A stretch of DNA of 64,000 nucleotides from Litoribaculum gwangyangense. GTDB lineage: Bacteria; Bacteroidota; Bacteroidia; Flavobacteriales; Flavobacteriaceae. Position 1 is the first letter of the stretch. Every line of letters begins with the position of its first letter. The notes under the pieces were generated by a model, which saw nothing but the letters and a program-made list of their open reading frames with translations, was not told where the DNA came from and did no database searches. Positions 18,348-26,865 of this stretch are shown in pieces. The DNA lies in NCBI RefSeq assembly GCF_039543505.1, contig NZ_BAABJW010000001.1, positions 930,001 to 994,000 of the forward strand. The letters are read 5' to 3'. A program made the position numbers and the translations under genes.

Positions 18348-19036
18348 ATTGCATCATTATAGAAGACGAAATGCCAGCTCAAAAAATCTTAAAAAACTTT
18401 ATTGAGAAATTGCCAAATATTAATTTGCAGGCTACTTTTAAGGCAGCTATTGAAGCCAACGCCTTCATAAAAAACAATGTTATTGATGTTATTTTTTTAG
18501 ATATTAATTTGCCAGATATGTCTGGTTTGGATTTTATAAAGACCATTAATAAACCGCCAGCTATTATCATGACAACCGCTTATCCAGAATATGCAGTGAA
18601 CAGTTTTGAGCTCGATACTATTGTTGATTATTTAGTGAAACCTTTTTCGTTTGATAGGTTTTTAAAAGCTGTCAATAAAGCAGAAAGTAGATTACAAATT
18701 TGGAAAAACACAAAAGAAGATAATACCGAAATCATTTATTTAAACGTTGATAAAACACTTCATAAAATCACATTAAGTTCTGTGTTATACATAGAGTCTG
18801 ATAGAAATTATATCACCGTAGTTACCGAAACACAAAAACTATCTTACATAGATTCTTTAAAAAACTGGACTGAAAAATTGCCAAATAATCAATTTATTCA
18901 AGTTCATAAATCCTTCATAATAAATAGTAAATTTGTAAGTAAGATTTCTGGAAACCTCATTTTTGTAAGAGATTTTAAAATCCCCATTGGGAGAACTTAC
19001 AAACAAGGATTGTTAAAGCAATTACAAATAGTTTAA
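18344..19036 (+). CDS. LytTR-family response regulator
   Basis: The 230-residue protein has a receiver domain (acidic pocket IIEDEMPA, phospho-acceptor Asp53 in FLDINLPDMSG, conserved Lys in VKPFSFDRF) and a C-terminal LytTR DNA-binding domain (VLYIESDRNYITVVTE, then FIQVHKSFIIN and IPIGRTYKQ). It is the partner of the kinase whose stop it overlaps. The methionine aminotransferase starts nine bases behind it, so the three genes likely form one transcript. Targets are unknown. Confidence 0.93.
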   Translation: MNCIIIEDEMPAQKILKNFIEKLPNINLQATFKAAIEANAFIKNNVIDVIFLDINLPDMSGLDFIKTINKPPAIIMTTAYPEYAVNSFELDTIVDYLVKPFSFDRFLKAVNKAESRLQIWKNTKEDNTEIIYLNVDKTLHKITLSSVLYIESDRNYITVVTETQKLSYIDSLKNWTEKLPNNQFIQVHKSFIINSKFVSKISGNLIFVRDFKIPIGRTYKQGLLKQLQIV

Positions 19037-19045
19037 ATCCATTTT

Positions 19046-20188
19046 ATGCAGTATATTTCTAAACTCCCCAATGTAGAAACTACTATTTTTTCTGTAATGA
19101 GTGGGTTGGCTAAAAAGCATGAAGCCATTAATTTATCACAAGGTTTTCCAGATTTTGAGAGCGACCAAAAGCTTATAGATTTAGTTTCTCAAGCCATGAA
19201 TACGGGATATAATCAATATGCGCCCATGGCTGGAAATTTGCAATTGCGAGAAGCTATTGCGAAAAAATTCGAGTTGCTTTACAAAATATGTTACCATCCA
19301 GAAAATGAAATAACAGTTACTGCTGGTGCCACGCAAGCTATTTTTACAATCATAAATACATTTATAAAACCTAATGATGAAGTTGTTATTTTTAAACCTG
19401 CATATGATAGTTACGAACCATCTGTAATATTAAATGGTGGAAAAGTCGTTTCCATTCAATTAAATGCGCCAGATTTTAAAGTGGATTGGAACTCGGTACG
19501 ACAAACTATTAACAGTCGAACTAAAATGATAATTGTAAATACTCCCCATAACCCTTCAGGTACTGTTTTTTCAAAAGAAGATATGTTACAGTTGCAAGAA
19601 ATAACAAAACATAGCAATATTATTGTTTTAAGTGATGAGGTTTATGAGCATATGATTTTTGATGGAGAAGAACATCAAAGTGCCTGCTTATTTCCTGATT
19701 TAAAATCGAGAAGTTTTATAACAGGTTCTTTCGGAAAAACTTTTCATAATACGGGTTGGCGAGTCGGGTATTGTTGCGCGCCAAAAGAATTAATGGAAGA
19801 ATTTATGAAAATACATCAGTTTAATGTATTTTGTATTCATCATCCAACTCAAAAAGGCATTGCAGATTATATGCAAGAACCCAAACATTATTTGGATTTA
19901 CCAGATTTATTTCAAAGAAAAAGAGATTTATTTTTAAACTTAATTAAAGATTCCAAATTTAAGTTTAAACCCTCAAAAGGCACCTATTTTCAAGTGTTAG
20001 ATTACTCAGAAATCACCCAAGAATATGATGTAGATTTTGCAAAACGATTGACTATTGAATTTGGAGTGGCCTCAATACCTTTATCTGCTTTTAACACCAA
20101 TAATCTTGATAGTAAAGTATTGCGTTTTTGTTTTGCTAAATCAGATGACACTTTAAAAAAAGCCGCTGATATTTTAAATAAAATCTAG
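19046..20188 (+). CDS. Methionine aminotransferase (PLP, class I)
   Basis: The 380-residue protein belongs to the YbdL/glutamine transaminase K-like group of class I aminotransferases. It shows NLSQGFPDF, NQYAPMAGNLQLREAI, TPHNPSGTVF and the PLP Lys231 in TGSFGKTFHNTGWRVGY. In the family it transaminates 4-methylthio-2-oxobutyrate to methionine, often with glutamine as donor, which closes the methionine salvage pathway. An omega-amidase gene lies 1.2 kb away and fits this pairing (see findings). It is nine bases behind the LytTR gene. The substrate assignment is by family. Confidence 0.85.
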   Translation: MQYISKLPNVETTIFSVMSGLAKKHEAINLSQGFPDFESDQKLIDLVSQAMNTGYNQYAPMAGNLQLREAIAKKFELLYKICYHPENEITVTAGATQAIFTIINTFIKPNDEVVIFKPAYDSYEPSVILNGGKVVSIQLNAPDFKVDWNSVRQTINSRTKMIIVNTPHNPSGTVFSKEDMLQLQEITKHSNIIVLSDEVYEHMIFDGEEHQSACLFPDLKSRSFITGSFGKTFHNTGWRVGYCCAPKELMEEFMKIHQFNVFCIHHPTQKGIADYMQEPKHYLDLPDLFQRKRDLFLNLIKDSKFKFKPSKGTYFQVLDYSEITQEYDVDFAKRLTIEFGVASIPLSAFNTNNLDSKVLRFCFAKSDDTLKKAADILNKI

Positions 20189-21345
20189 TCTAAAACTTTA
20201 GAAAGAGTTTGCATAAACTCACCTATTTTTGAAGGTTGAAGCCATCTAGTTACAACTACAACATGGTGTTTTTTGTCTATAACGATAAAGTTGCCACCAA
20301 ATCCTGAAGCGTAAAAAACATCTTCAGATATATTTTCCCAATGTCGTGGACCTTTTTTATTTAACCACCACATATAACCGTAATTTACATTGGTTGTTGA
20401 GGGTTCAGTAGCTTTTTTAATCCAATCTTCACTTATTATTTGATTATCTTTCCATTTCCCATCATTTAAAAACAACAAGCCAAAACGAGCCATGTCTTCG
20501 GTAGAAATAAATAAACCGCCCCCAGAATGCCCTCCTCCGGTTACAGATTTCATTTTTAATCCATCAATAGTTGTCCATGCGTTATCATAACCAAACCATC
20601 TCCAAGTTGTTGTGGCACCTATTTTATCCATAATGTCATCCTTAAGCACTTGAGGTAGTGGCTTTCTCCATATTTGAAGTAGGGCATAAGCTAGCACGTT
20701 TACACGAACATCATTATATTCCATAAAAGTACCAGGTTCTTTAAGTTCTCTATTTTTCCAGTCATCCAAACCGCCTTCTCTTGGCGGTCGATCTGCCCAA
20801 TCTTTTAGACCCCAAAGTTCTCCAGACCAATCGGAATTTTGTTGCAGTAAATGTTGAAATGTAATTTTAGAATTGTGGGAGCCATCAAATGTACCATCCC
20901 AAACATAATTTTTTACATAATCGGCTTCGTTATTAATTAAATTTTTATCAACAGCTAAACCAGCCATCGTAGATAAAAAACTTTTAGTAACACTAAAGGT
21001 CATGTCCACGCGTTTTGTGTCTCCCCACTGTGCAATAATATATCCATTTTTTAAAATAAGCCCTGCTGGTCCACCTCGCTTTTTTGTTGGTCCTAGAATT
21101 TGATGAAAAGGTTCTCGAGCAAAACCCTCTAAAATGGCTACACGTAAGTCTCTGGAGCCGGAATATTCATTCGCTAAGGCAAAATCTACTGCTTCTTTTA
21201 AATCATTTGCATTGATTCCAAAATCTAATGCAGGTTTAACTTCCCAATCAGCATTTCTGTCTGGAAAATAGATAATTTGCGCTTTCGCTATAGGAACAAA
21301 AAATATAACTGCTACAATGAGTAAAAGGAATTTGCTTTTTTGCAT
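20185..21345 (-). CDS. Secreted serine hydrolase, beta-lactamase/esterase family (class C fold)
   Basis: The 386-residue protein has a signal peptide (about 1-22, ending AKAQ). The catalytic SxxK motif is S118-V-T-K121 in MTFSVTKSFLSTMAGLA, followed by the Y-x-N equivalent in MEYNDVRVN and a C-terminal GFGGNFIVID segment in the place of the KTG box. Members range from beta-lactamases to esterases and peptidases, so antibiotic resistance should not be assumed. The gene is convergent with the aminotransferase (four-base overlap) and interrupts the aminotransferase/omega-amidase pair on the opposite strand. Confidence 0.85.
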   Translation of the reverse strand: MQKSKFLLLIVAVIFFVPIAKAQIIYFPDRNADWEVKPALDFGINANDLKEAVDFALANEYSGSRDLRVAILEGFAREPFHQILGPTKKRGGPAGLILKNGYIIAQWGDTKRVDMTFSVTKSFLSTMAGLAVDKNLINNEADYVKNYVWDGTFDGSHNSKITFQHLLQQNSDWSGELWGLKDWADRPPREGGLDDWKNRELKEPGTFMEYNDVRVNVLAYALLQIWRKPLPQVLKDDIMDKIGATTTWRWFGYDNAWTTIDGLKMKSVTGGGHSGGGLFISTEDMARFGLLFLNDGKWKDNQIISEDWIKKATEPSTTNVNYGYMWWLNKKGPRHWENISEDVFYASGFGGNFIVIDKKHHVVVVTRWLQPSKIGEFMQTLSKVLD

Positions 21346-21422
21346 AATGTGGTTATGAAAGTTTAATGGTTCAAATTACTCAATTAATTTTAAATCTTGT
21401 CTAAAATGCTTAAATTTAAAAC

Positions 21423-22202
21423 ATGCAAGAACTATTAAAAATCGCACTAATTCAAGCCGATTTGGTCTGGGAAAACCCAGAGCAAAACAGGTTAAACTTC
21501 ACTAATAAAATTGAAAGTATATCTGAAATGGTTGACCTTATTGTGCTGCCAGAAATGTTTACATCAGGATTTACCATGAATGCTGAATTGGTTGGAGAGT
21601 CCATGAATGGGATAACAGTTGAGTGGATGCTTGAAATGGCATCTAAAAAAAAATCAGCTATAGCCGGTAGCATTGTTATTTCAGAGGATAATAATTTTTA
21701 CAACCGCTTATTTTTTGTTAAACCTGATGGTACGTTTGTTTGTTATGATAAGCGCCACACATTTACATTAGCAGGTGAGGATAAAATTTACAAAGCTGGT
21801 ACCAAAAAAGTGATTGTAAATTATAAAGGTTGGAAAATTTGTCCGCTAATTTGTTACGATTTACGTTTTCCTGTTTGGGCACGAAATAAAGAGGATTATG
21901 ATGTTTTAATGTATGTAGCAAACTGGCCAAAACCAAGAGTATCTGCTTGGGATACATTATTAAAAGCAAGGGCTATTGAAAACATGTGCTATTGTATTGG
22001 TGTAAATAGGGTAGGCATTGATGGAGTAAATAGTGAATATACTGGAAATTCGGCGGTTTATGATGTTTTAGGTAATGAAATAACTGTTATAAAGCCAAAT
22101 GAAGAACAAATTGAAATAGTAATTTTAGAAAAAAGACATATCGAAGCATACAGAAATAAATTGAAGTTTTTAAATGATAGAGATAGTTTTACTATTATTT
22201 AA
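21423..22202 (+). CDS. Nitrilase-superfamily omega-amidase (YafV type)
   Basis: The 259-residue protein has the nitrilase Glu-Lys-Cys triad: E44 in LPEMFTSGF, K110 in YDKRHTF and C144 in CPLICYDLRFPVW. The KRHTF and WPKPR segments are typical of the YafV/Nit2 omega-amidases. These hydrolyse alpha-ketoglutaramate, the by-product of glutamine-dependent transamination, to 2-oxoglutarate and ammonia. With the methionine aminotransferase nearby, the likely role is pulling methionine salvage forward. Its end overlaps the convergent lipoprotein gene by eight bases. Confidence 0.88.
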   Translation: MQELLKIALIQADLVWENPEQNRLNFTNKIESISEMVDLIVLPEMFTSGFTMNAELVGESMNGITVEWMLEMASKKKSAIAGSIVISEDNNFYNRLFFVKPDGTFVCYDKRHTFTLAGEDKIYKAGTKKVIVNYKGWKICPLICYDLRFPVWARNKEDYDVLMYVANWPKPRVSAWDTLLKARAIENMCYCIGVNRVGIDGVNSEYTGNSAVYDVLGNEITVIKPNEEQIEIVILEKRHIEAYRNKLKFLNDRDSFTII

Positions 22203-23799
22203 AAATAATGGTTTGTACGATATCCCAATCGGCTCTTAATTCTTCATCTATCTCAAAATTAACAACACGTTCTGGCTGAATTTTTTTCAAGTAGTTTCCA
22301 GTATCATATTTTCTATTACCATTAGCATCAAAAATGGTTCTAATAGTATATTTTCCCGGGCTAATATTGTTAAAGTCTAAAATACTTTCTTGGGTTGTGT
22401 ACATTTCATACTTAGGCGACTCTTTTGAATCAATTAATTGAACGATGAGTGGAAAAGTGGCATTCTGTAAAACAATCCTTAAGTCGGTATAATCAGAATT
22501 ATTTTTTGTGCTTACTTTTAAGTTAATAGTATCGTTTTTATTGTTAAAAAAGTCAACAAAAGCCTCGGGCAATATTTTTATTTGATAGGTATTGCCCTCC
22601 GTTTTGTCAAAACTCAAAGCATAGGTGTTTGAAATGGAATCAAATGTTGACGCAAACTGAATTCGAGTAGAGTCCTTATCTATTAGAGCAATTTTGGATT
22701 GGTCAAAACCCTCAAAGGGGATATTACCAGTTATTTTGAGGGGTTCATCATATTTTATATTTCCAGATGGGTTTCCACTTATTGTCAATGAATCTCTTTT
22801 TTGTTCACTTATTCTTACTGTATAATCTTTTTCAAAATTGGGATGACTTACTTTAAAAATAAGGGAATCTACTTCCAGTCTTGGTTTGTACCAGTAATAA
22901 AGAGTATCTGTTTTTTCATCTTTTGTAATACGATATTCAAAATCCTGAGGAGTTTGAGAAAGAATTTTGATTTCCATATTTTTATAATCGCCCTCATAAC
23001 CAAAAGCGATTTTTTCTCCCGATATTAACTTAGGTCTTGTAGCGTTAAAATCAAGTTCTTCAGAAAACAACTTTAAATTATAAGTAGTATCTGTTGGAAC
23101 CTCAATAAACTCCTTATGAAATGCAATTTGATCGGTTTTTTGCTGAAATTTATTATCACCGTTTTTATCCTTTAGAGCTATCAGTAAATATTTACCCGCC
23201 TTTATGTTTTCGATAGAAAATGTGGTTAAACTATCTAGGGTATTAGTAATATATTTAGGAACTTGTTTGTAAATGACAGAATCGGTAAAGGTTGAATCTA
23301 CCTCATATAAAGCAACATTTACAAAAGTTTCAGGTTGTTTTTTAATGGCATCAACAATAGTGCCTTTTACGGTCAATGAATCTATATAATCACCGGTTGA
23401 AAATACGTAACGATAGTATGGATATGGATTGCCTTCATTGTTATCGGTTATACTATTTCCAAAATTAAAAGCATAGGTGGTGTTGGGTTGAAGCGTGTCG
23501 AAAATTTTAATAGAAATATACTTGCTAGCGCCTCCCAAAGGTTTTATTTCGGGTTGGGTTTTCATGGGTGGCGAAATGATGAGTTGTTTTTGTATATCCT
23601 TTATTTTTATATACTCATCAAAATAAACCCGTATTTCCTTGCCTTTAAAATTTGTTGAAAAATTCTCTGGTTCAGATTTAATAATGACGGGCGGTGTTTC
23701 ATCTTTTGGTCCGCCATCAGGAGTTCCTCTGTTGGCACAGTTTATAAAAATAGCCCCTAAAACAAAGGCCAAAATAAAATTTGAAAGGGTCTTGGTCAT
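22195..23799 (-). CDS. Ig-like (SbsA-type) domain lipoprotein
   Basis: The protein has 534 residues from ATG 23799; an in-frame TTG at 23805 is less likely. Its lipoprotein signal ends in FINCANRGTPDGGPKD, a start shared by a Bacteroidetes lipoprotein family. An Ig-like SbsA domain follows (PPVIIKSEPENFST, VYFDEYIKI, PNTTYAFNFGNSI), then several beta-rich repeats (GTIVDA, NIKAGKYLLIALKDKNGD, and ISPGKYTIRTIFDANGNRKYD near the end). The two calcium-like DxNGD loops and the length suggest an extended surface or periplasmic scaffold. No enzymatic motif is present and the function is unknown. Confidence 0.75.
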   Translation of the reverse strand: MTKTLSNFILAFVLGAIFINCANRGTPDGGPKDETPPVIIKSEPENFSTNFKGKEIRVYFDEYIKIKDIQKQLIISPPMKTQPEIKPLGGASKYISIKIFDTLQPNTTYAFNFGNSITDNNEGNPYPYYRYVFSTGDYIDSLTVKGTIVDAIKKQPETFVNVALYEVDSTFTDSVIYKQVPKYITNTLDSLTTFSIENIKAGKYLLIALKDKNGDNKFQQKTDQIAFHKEFIEVPTDTTYNLKLFSEELDFNATRPKLISGEKIAFGYEGDYKNMEIKILSQTPQDFEYRITKDEKTDTLYYWYKPRLEVDSLIFKVSHPNFEKDYTVRISEQKRDSLTISGNPSGNIKYDEPLKITGNIPFEGFDQSKIALIDKDSTRIQFASTFDSISNTYALSFDKTEGNTYQIKILPEAFVDFFNNKNDTINLKVSTKNNSDYTDLRIVLQNATFPLIVQLIDSKESPKYEMYTTQESILDFNNISPGKYTIRTIFDANGNRKYDTGNYLKKIQPERVVNFEIDEELRADWDIVQTIIFK

Positions 23800-23856
23800 T
23801 AACAATTTATATTTCTACAAACCTACATAAATTTACAGAAATAATGCCCAATAGTG

Positions 23857-24534
23857 TTAGGCTATTGCCATTGTAGCTACACTTATTTTTACATTTTTCA
23901 CTTGGTTTAAAACAGCAGTGCAGGCTTCTAAGGTTGCCCCTGTTGTAATAAGATCATCTACCAGTAAAATATGTTTTCCGTCAATAATATCCATGTTTTT
24001 CAAGGCAAATAATTCCTCGTGGTTTATCCATCTGGAAAAACGGCTTTTACTAGTTTGAGATTTAGTGTTGGTTATTTTTACTAAAACATCATCTTTATAA
24101 TCAGCATTCAAAGCTTTGGCAATTTGTTGACCAAATTTAGCAACTTGGTTATACCCTCTTTTTTTTAGTTTTTTTTTATGAAGTGGAACAGGGATAACCA
24201 TGTCAATATTATTGTAGCTCTCAACAGTTTTAAGTTCCCCGCCAAGCCAATTCCCTAAAACAAATCCGATATTTTCATAGCCTTTATATTTTAAACTATG
24301 AATGAGTTGCTGAACAAGACCTTTCTTTTCAAACCTGAAAAGGGATGTACCTTGTTCGATTTTGGCACGACCGTAAAGCACTTTTGAAACAGCATCATTA
24401 TTATCAAAATGAAAATTGGTTATAGGTAAATCGTGCCTGCAATTTAAACAAATAGTATCCTCATTATCATGGAGTAAGCTATGGCAAGCATAACATACTT
24501 TAGGGAAAAATAAATTTACTAAGGGTTTTAGCAT
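23857..24534 (-). CDS. comF: ComF-family phosphoribosyltransferase-like protein
   Basis: The 225-residue protein has an N-terminal zinc-finger-like segment with two CxxC pairs (CYACHSL and CLNCRHDLP) and a phosphoribosyltransferase domain with the PRPP-binding motif ILLVDDLITTGATLEAC near residues 185-205. In competent bacteria ComF helps bring single-stranded DNA into the cytoplasm. In other lineages its substrate is unknown, and presence alone does not prove natural competence. It is divergent from glyS with a 197-base gap. Confidence 0.88.
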   Translation of the reverse strand: MLKPLVNLFFPKVCYACHSLLHDNEDTICLNCRHDLPITNFHFDNNDAVSKVLYGRAKIEQGTSLFRFEKKGLVQQLIHSLKYKGYENIGFVLGNWLGGELKTVESYNNIDMVIPVPLHKKKLKKRGYNQVAKFGQQIAKALNADYKDDVLVKITNTKSQTSKSRFSRWINHEELFALKNMDIIDGKHILLVDDLITTGATLEACTAVLNQVKNVKISVATMAIA

Positions 24535-24719
24535 ATTTTTTTGAATTTTTCTTTAAGGCACTTTTTTACTACAATCTTTTTAAAATTATTAAGGTTTAGT
24601 TTTAGAAAGGATTTTACTGCAATCGCTAACACTAAACCGTTCTAAAGATAATTAAATCCAAAACAATAAAATCAAAACTTATTTTTCAACAAACAAGCTA
24701 TTTGTTTAAAGCGGTTTTT

Positions 24720-24727
24720 TATTTTTG
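24720..24727 (+). promoter_or_regulatory. Bacteroidetes -7 element directly before glyS
   Basis: TATTTTTG fits TAnnTTTG and ends four bases before the ATG at 24732. If it is used, the transcript would be leaderless or nearly so. This also argues against the in-frame TTG at 24702 as translation start, since that codon lies upstream of the promoter. Confidence 0.5.
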
Positions 24728-24731
24728 CAGC

Positions 24732-26273
24732 ATGACAAATCAAGACGATCAATTTAAGAAGGTTATCTCTCATGCCAAAGAATACGGATATGTTTTCCAA
24801 AGCAGTGAGATATATGACGGTTTAAGTGCTGTTTATGACTACGCTCAAAATGGTGCAGAATTAAAGAAAAACATACGAGACTACTGGTGGAAAGCTATGG
24901 TGCAAATGCATGATAATATAGTGGGTATTGATGCCGCTATTTTTATGCATCCAACCACTTGGAAAGCCTCTGGTCATGTGGATGCCTTTAATGACCCCTT
25001 AATTGATAATAAAGATTCAAAAAAACGCTATCGTGCCGATGTATTGATTGAAGACTATTGTGCTAAAATAGAAGCTAAAATTGATAAGGAAGTTGTAAAA
25101 GCTGAAAAGCGTTTTGGGGATGCTTTCGATAAGGAACAATTTTTGGCAACCAACCAACGCGTTGTTGAATATCAAGAAAAAATAAATACGACGCTTTCGC
25201 GTATGGCAAAGTCTTTGGAAAATGAAGATTTAGCCGATGTAAAAGCACTTATTGAAGAATTGGAAATTGCTGATCCATTAACGGGTAGCAGAAACTGGAC
25301 TGATGTGAAGCAGTTCAATTTAATGTTTGGCACTAAACTGGGAGCTTCTGCTGAAAATGCTATGGATTTATACTTACGCCCTGAAACGGCACAAGGTATT
25401 TTTGTCAACTTTTTAAACGTTCAAAAAACCAGTCGTTTAAAAATTCCTTTTGGTATAGCGCAAACAGGTAAAGCTTTTAGAAATGAAATAGTTGCAAGAC
25501 AGTTTATTTTTAGAATGCGTGAGTTTGAACAAATGGAAATGCAATTTTTTATTAAACCAGGCACTCAAAAAGAATGGTATGACCATTGGAAAGATACGCG
25601 ATTGAAGTGGCACTTAAGTTTAGGAATGGGAGCAGACAATTACCGTTTTCATGACCACGAAAAATTGGCACATTATGCAGATGCTGCTTGTGATATTGAA
25701 TTTAAGTTTCCGTTTGGGTTTAAAGAATTGGAAGGGATTCATTCACGTACCGATTTCGATTTAAGTCAGCATGAAAAATACTCAGGTAAAAAATTACAGT
25801 ATTTTGATCCTGAAGAGAATAAAAGCTATGTGCCTTTTGTGTTAGAAACATCAATTGGTTTAGATAGGATGTTTTTAGCAGTATTTTCAAATTCTTTGGT
25901 AGAAGAAGAATTGGAAAATGGAACCACCAGAACGGTTTTAAAATTACCAAGTGTTTTAGCACCTGTAAAAGCGGCGGTTCTACCCTTAGTAAAAAAAGAT
26001 GGTTTGCCCGAAATAGCTAAACAAATTGTGGATGATTTGAAGTGGGATTTTAATGTGGATTATGACGAAAAAGACGCCGTTGGTAGACGCTACAGAAGAC
26101 AAGATGCCAATGGAACACCATTTTGTATTACAGTAGATCATGATACTTTAGAGGATAACACTGTAACCATTCGCCACAGGGATTCTATGGAACAACAGCG
26201 AGTTAAAATTGAGGATTTACGGAATATTATAAAGCAAGAAGTGGATGTACGTACTTGGTTGATGAAGATGTAA
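24732..26273 (+). CDS. glyS: Glycyl-tRNA synthetase, alpha2 (eukaryote-like) type
   Basis: The enzyme charges tRNA-Gly. It is the single-chain class II form of 513 residues. Motif 2 is recognisable in GKAFRNEIVARQFIFRMREF, motif 3 in ETSIGLDRMFLAVF, and the anticodon-binding domain covers the last 110 residues (LPSVLAPVKAAVLPLVKKDG). Glycine recognition segments EFEQMEMQFF and RPETAQGIFVNF are present. The start at 24732 gives MTNQDDQFKKV, in line with relatives; an upstream TTG at 24702 is rejected (see promoter). A strong terminator follows. Confidence 0.95.
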   Translation: MTNQDDQFKKVISHAKEYGYVFQSSEIYDGLSAVYDYAQNGAELKKNIRDYWWKAMVQMHDNIVGIDAAIFMHPTTWKASGHVDAFNDPLIDNKDSKKRYRADVLIEDYCAKIEAKIDKEVVKAEKRFGDAFDKEQFLATNQRVVEYQEKINTTLSRMAKSLENEDLADVKALIEELEIADPLTGSRNWTDVKQFNLMFGTKLGASAENAMDLYLRPETAQGIFVNFLNVQKTSRLKIPFGIAQTGKAFRNEIVARQFIFRMREFEQMEMQFFIKPGTQKEWYDHWKDTRLKWHLSLGMGADNYRFHDHEKLAHYADAACDIEFKFPFGFKELEGIHSRTDFDLSQHEKYSGKKLQYFDPEENKSYVPFVLETSIGLDRMFLAVFSNSLVEEELENGTTRTVLKLPSVLAPVKAAVLPLVKKDGLPEIAKQIVDDLKWDFNVDYDEKDAVGRRYRRQDANGTPFCITVDHDTLEDNTVTIRHRDSMEQQRVKIEDLRNIIKQEVDVRTWLMKM

Positions 26274-26312
26274 ATTATTCCCACCTACACAGGATTCTAT
26301 TTATAAAATCAC

Positions 26313-26345
26313 AAAGCCCGAACAATTTGATCGGGCTTTTTTTAT
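26313..26345. terminator. Bidirectional intrinsic terminator between glyS and the Lrp gene
   Basis: AAAGCCCGA pairs with TCGGGCTTT across a nine-base loop. T runs flank it on the plus strand, and A runs serve the minus strand. It sits between two convergent genes and can serve both. Confidence 0.88.
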
Positions 26346-26809
26346 ATATGTATTTGCCTATCAATCTGTTGGTCTAAAGAAATAAGGGATTCGGTTCTTA
26401 AAACACCAGTTATCGTTTGAATATTCTTGTTAATAATGTGCATAAGATGGGTATTGTCTAAACTTAAAACTTTTACAAAAATACCAAAGGAGCCCGTAGT
26501 AAAATGGCATTCAACAATTTCTGGAATACGTTTTAAGGCTCTAATGACTTCATCGGTGTTAGCTGCTTTATCTAAATAAATACCCACAAACGCCAACGTT
26601 GAATATCCTAATATTTTGGGGTTAATAATAAATTTTGAACCTGAAATAAGTTTGGATTTTTCCAATTTTCGTAACCGTTGATGGATGGCAGCACCAGAAA
26701 TACCAACATTTCGAGCAATTTCTAAAATAGGTGTCCTGGCATCTAGCATTAAGGCTCGAAGTATTTTTTTATCAATGCCATCAATAGTTATGGTTTTGTT
26801 CTTTTGCAT
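26342..26809 (-). CDS. Lrp/AsnC-family transcriptional regulator
   Basis: The 155-residue protein has an N-terminal winged HTH (IDKKILRALMLDARTPILEIA, then GISGAAIHQRLRKLEKSKLI) and a C-terminal RAM ligand-binding domain (LAFVGIYLDKA, VECHFTTGSFGIFVKV). Members respond to amino acids and bind as octamers. It lies 56 bases downstream of the saccharopine dehydrogenase gene on the same strand, so a role in lysine or related amino-acid metabolism is plausible by context only. Confidence 0.92.
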   Translation of the reverse strand: MQKNKTITIDGIDKKILRALMLDARTPILEIARNVGISGAAIHQRLRKLEKSKLISGSKFIINPKILGYSTLAFVGIYLDKAANTDEVIRALKRIPEIVECHFTTGSFGIFVKVLSLDNTHLMHIINKNIQTITGVLRTESLISLDQQIDRQIHI

Positions 26810-26865
26810 GCTAAATCTGGTTTCAAACTAAAACATAAATGTAGTTATTTACTTTTAAATTGAAA

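Noticed and set aside
20185..21345. Serine hydrolase as an antibiotic-resistance beta-lactamase
   Set aside because: The SxxK motif is shared with esterases and peptidases, and no canonical KTG box or resistance context is visible, so only the family is stated.
24593..24638. GGTTTAGT/ACTAAACC repeat in the comF-glyS gap
   Set aside because: Arms of 8 bp are separated by 30 bases in an AT-rich region, and it fits neither gene's promoter in a clear way. Nothing else stands out in this 197-base gap.
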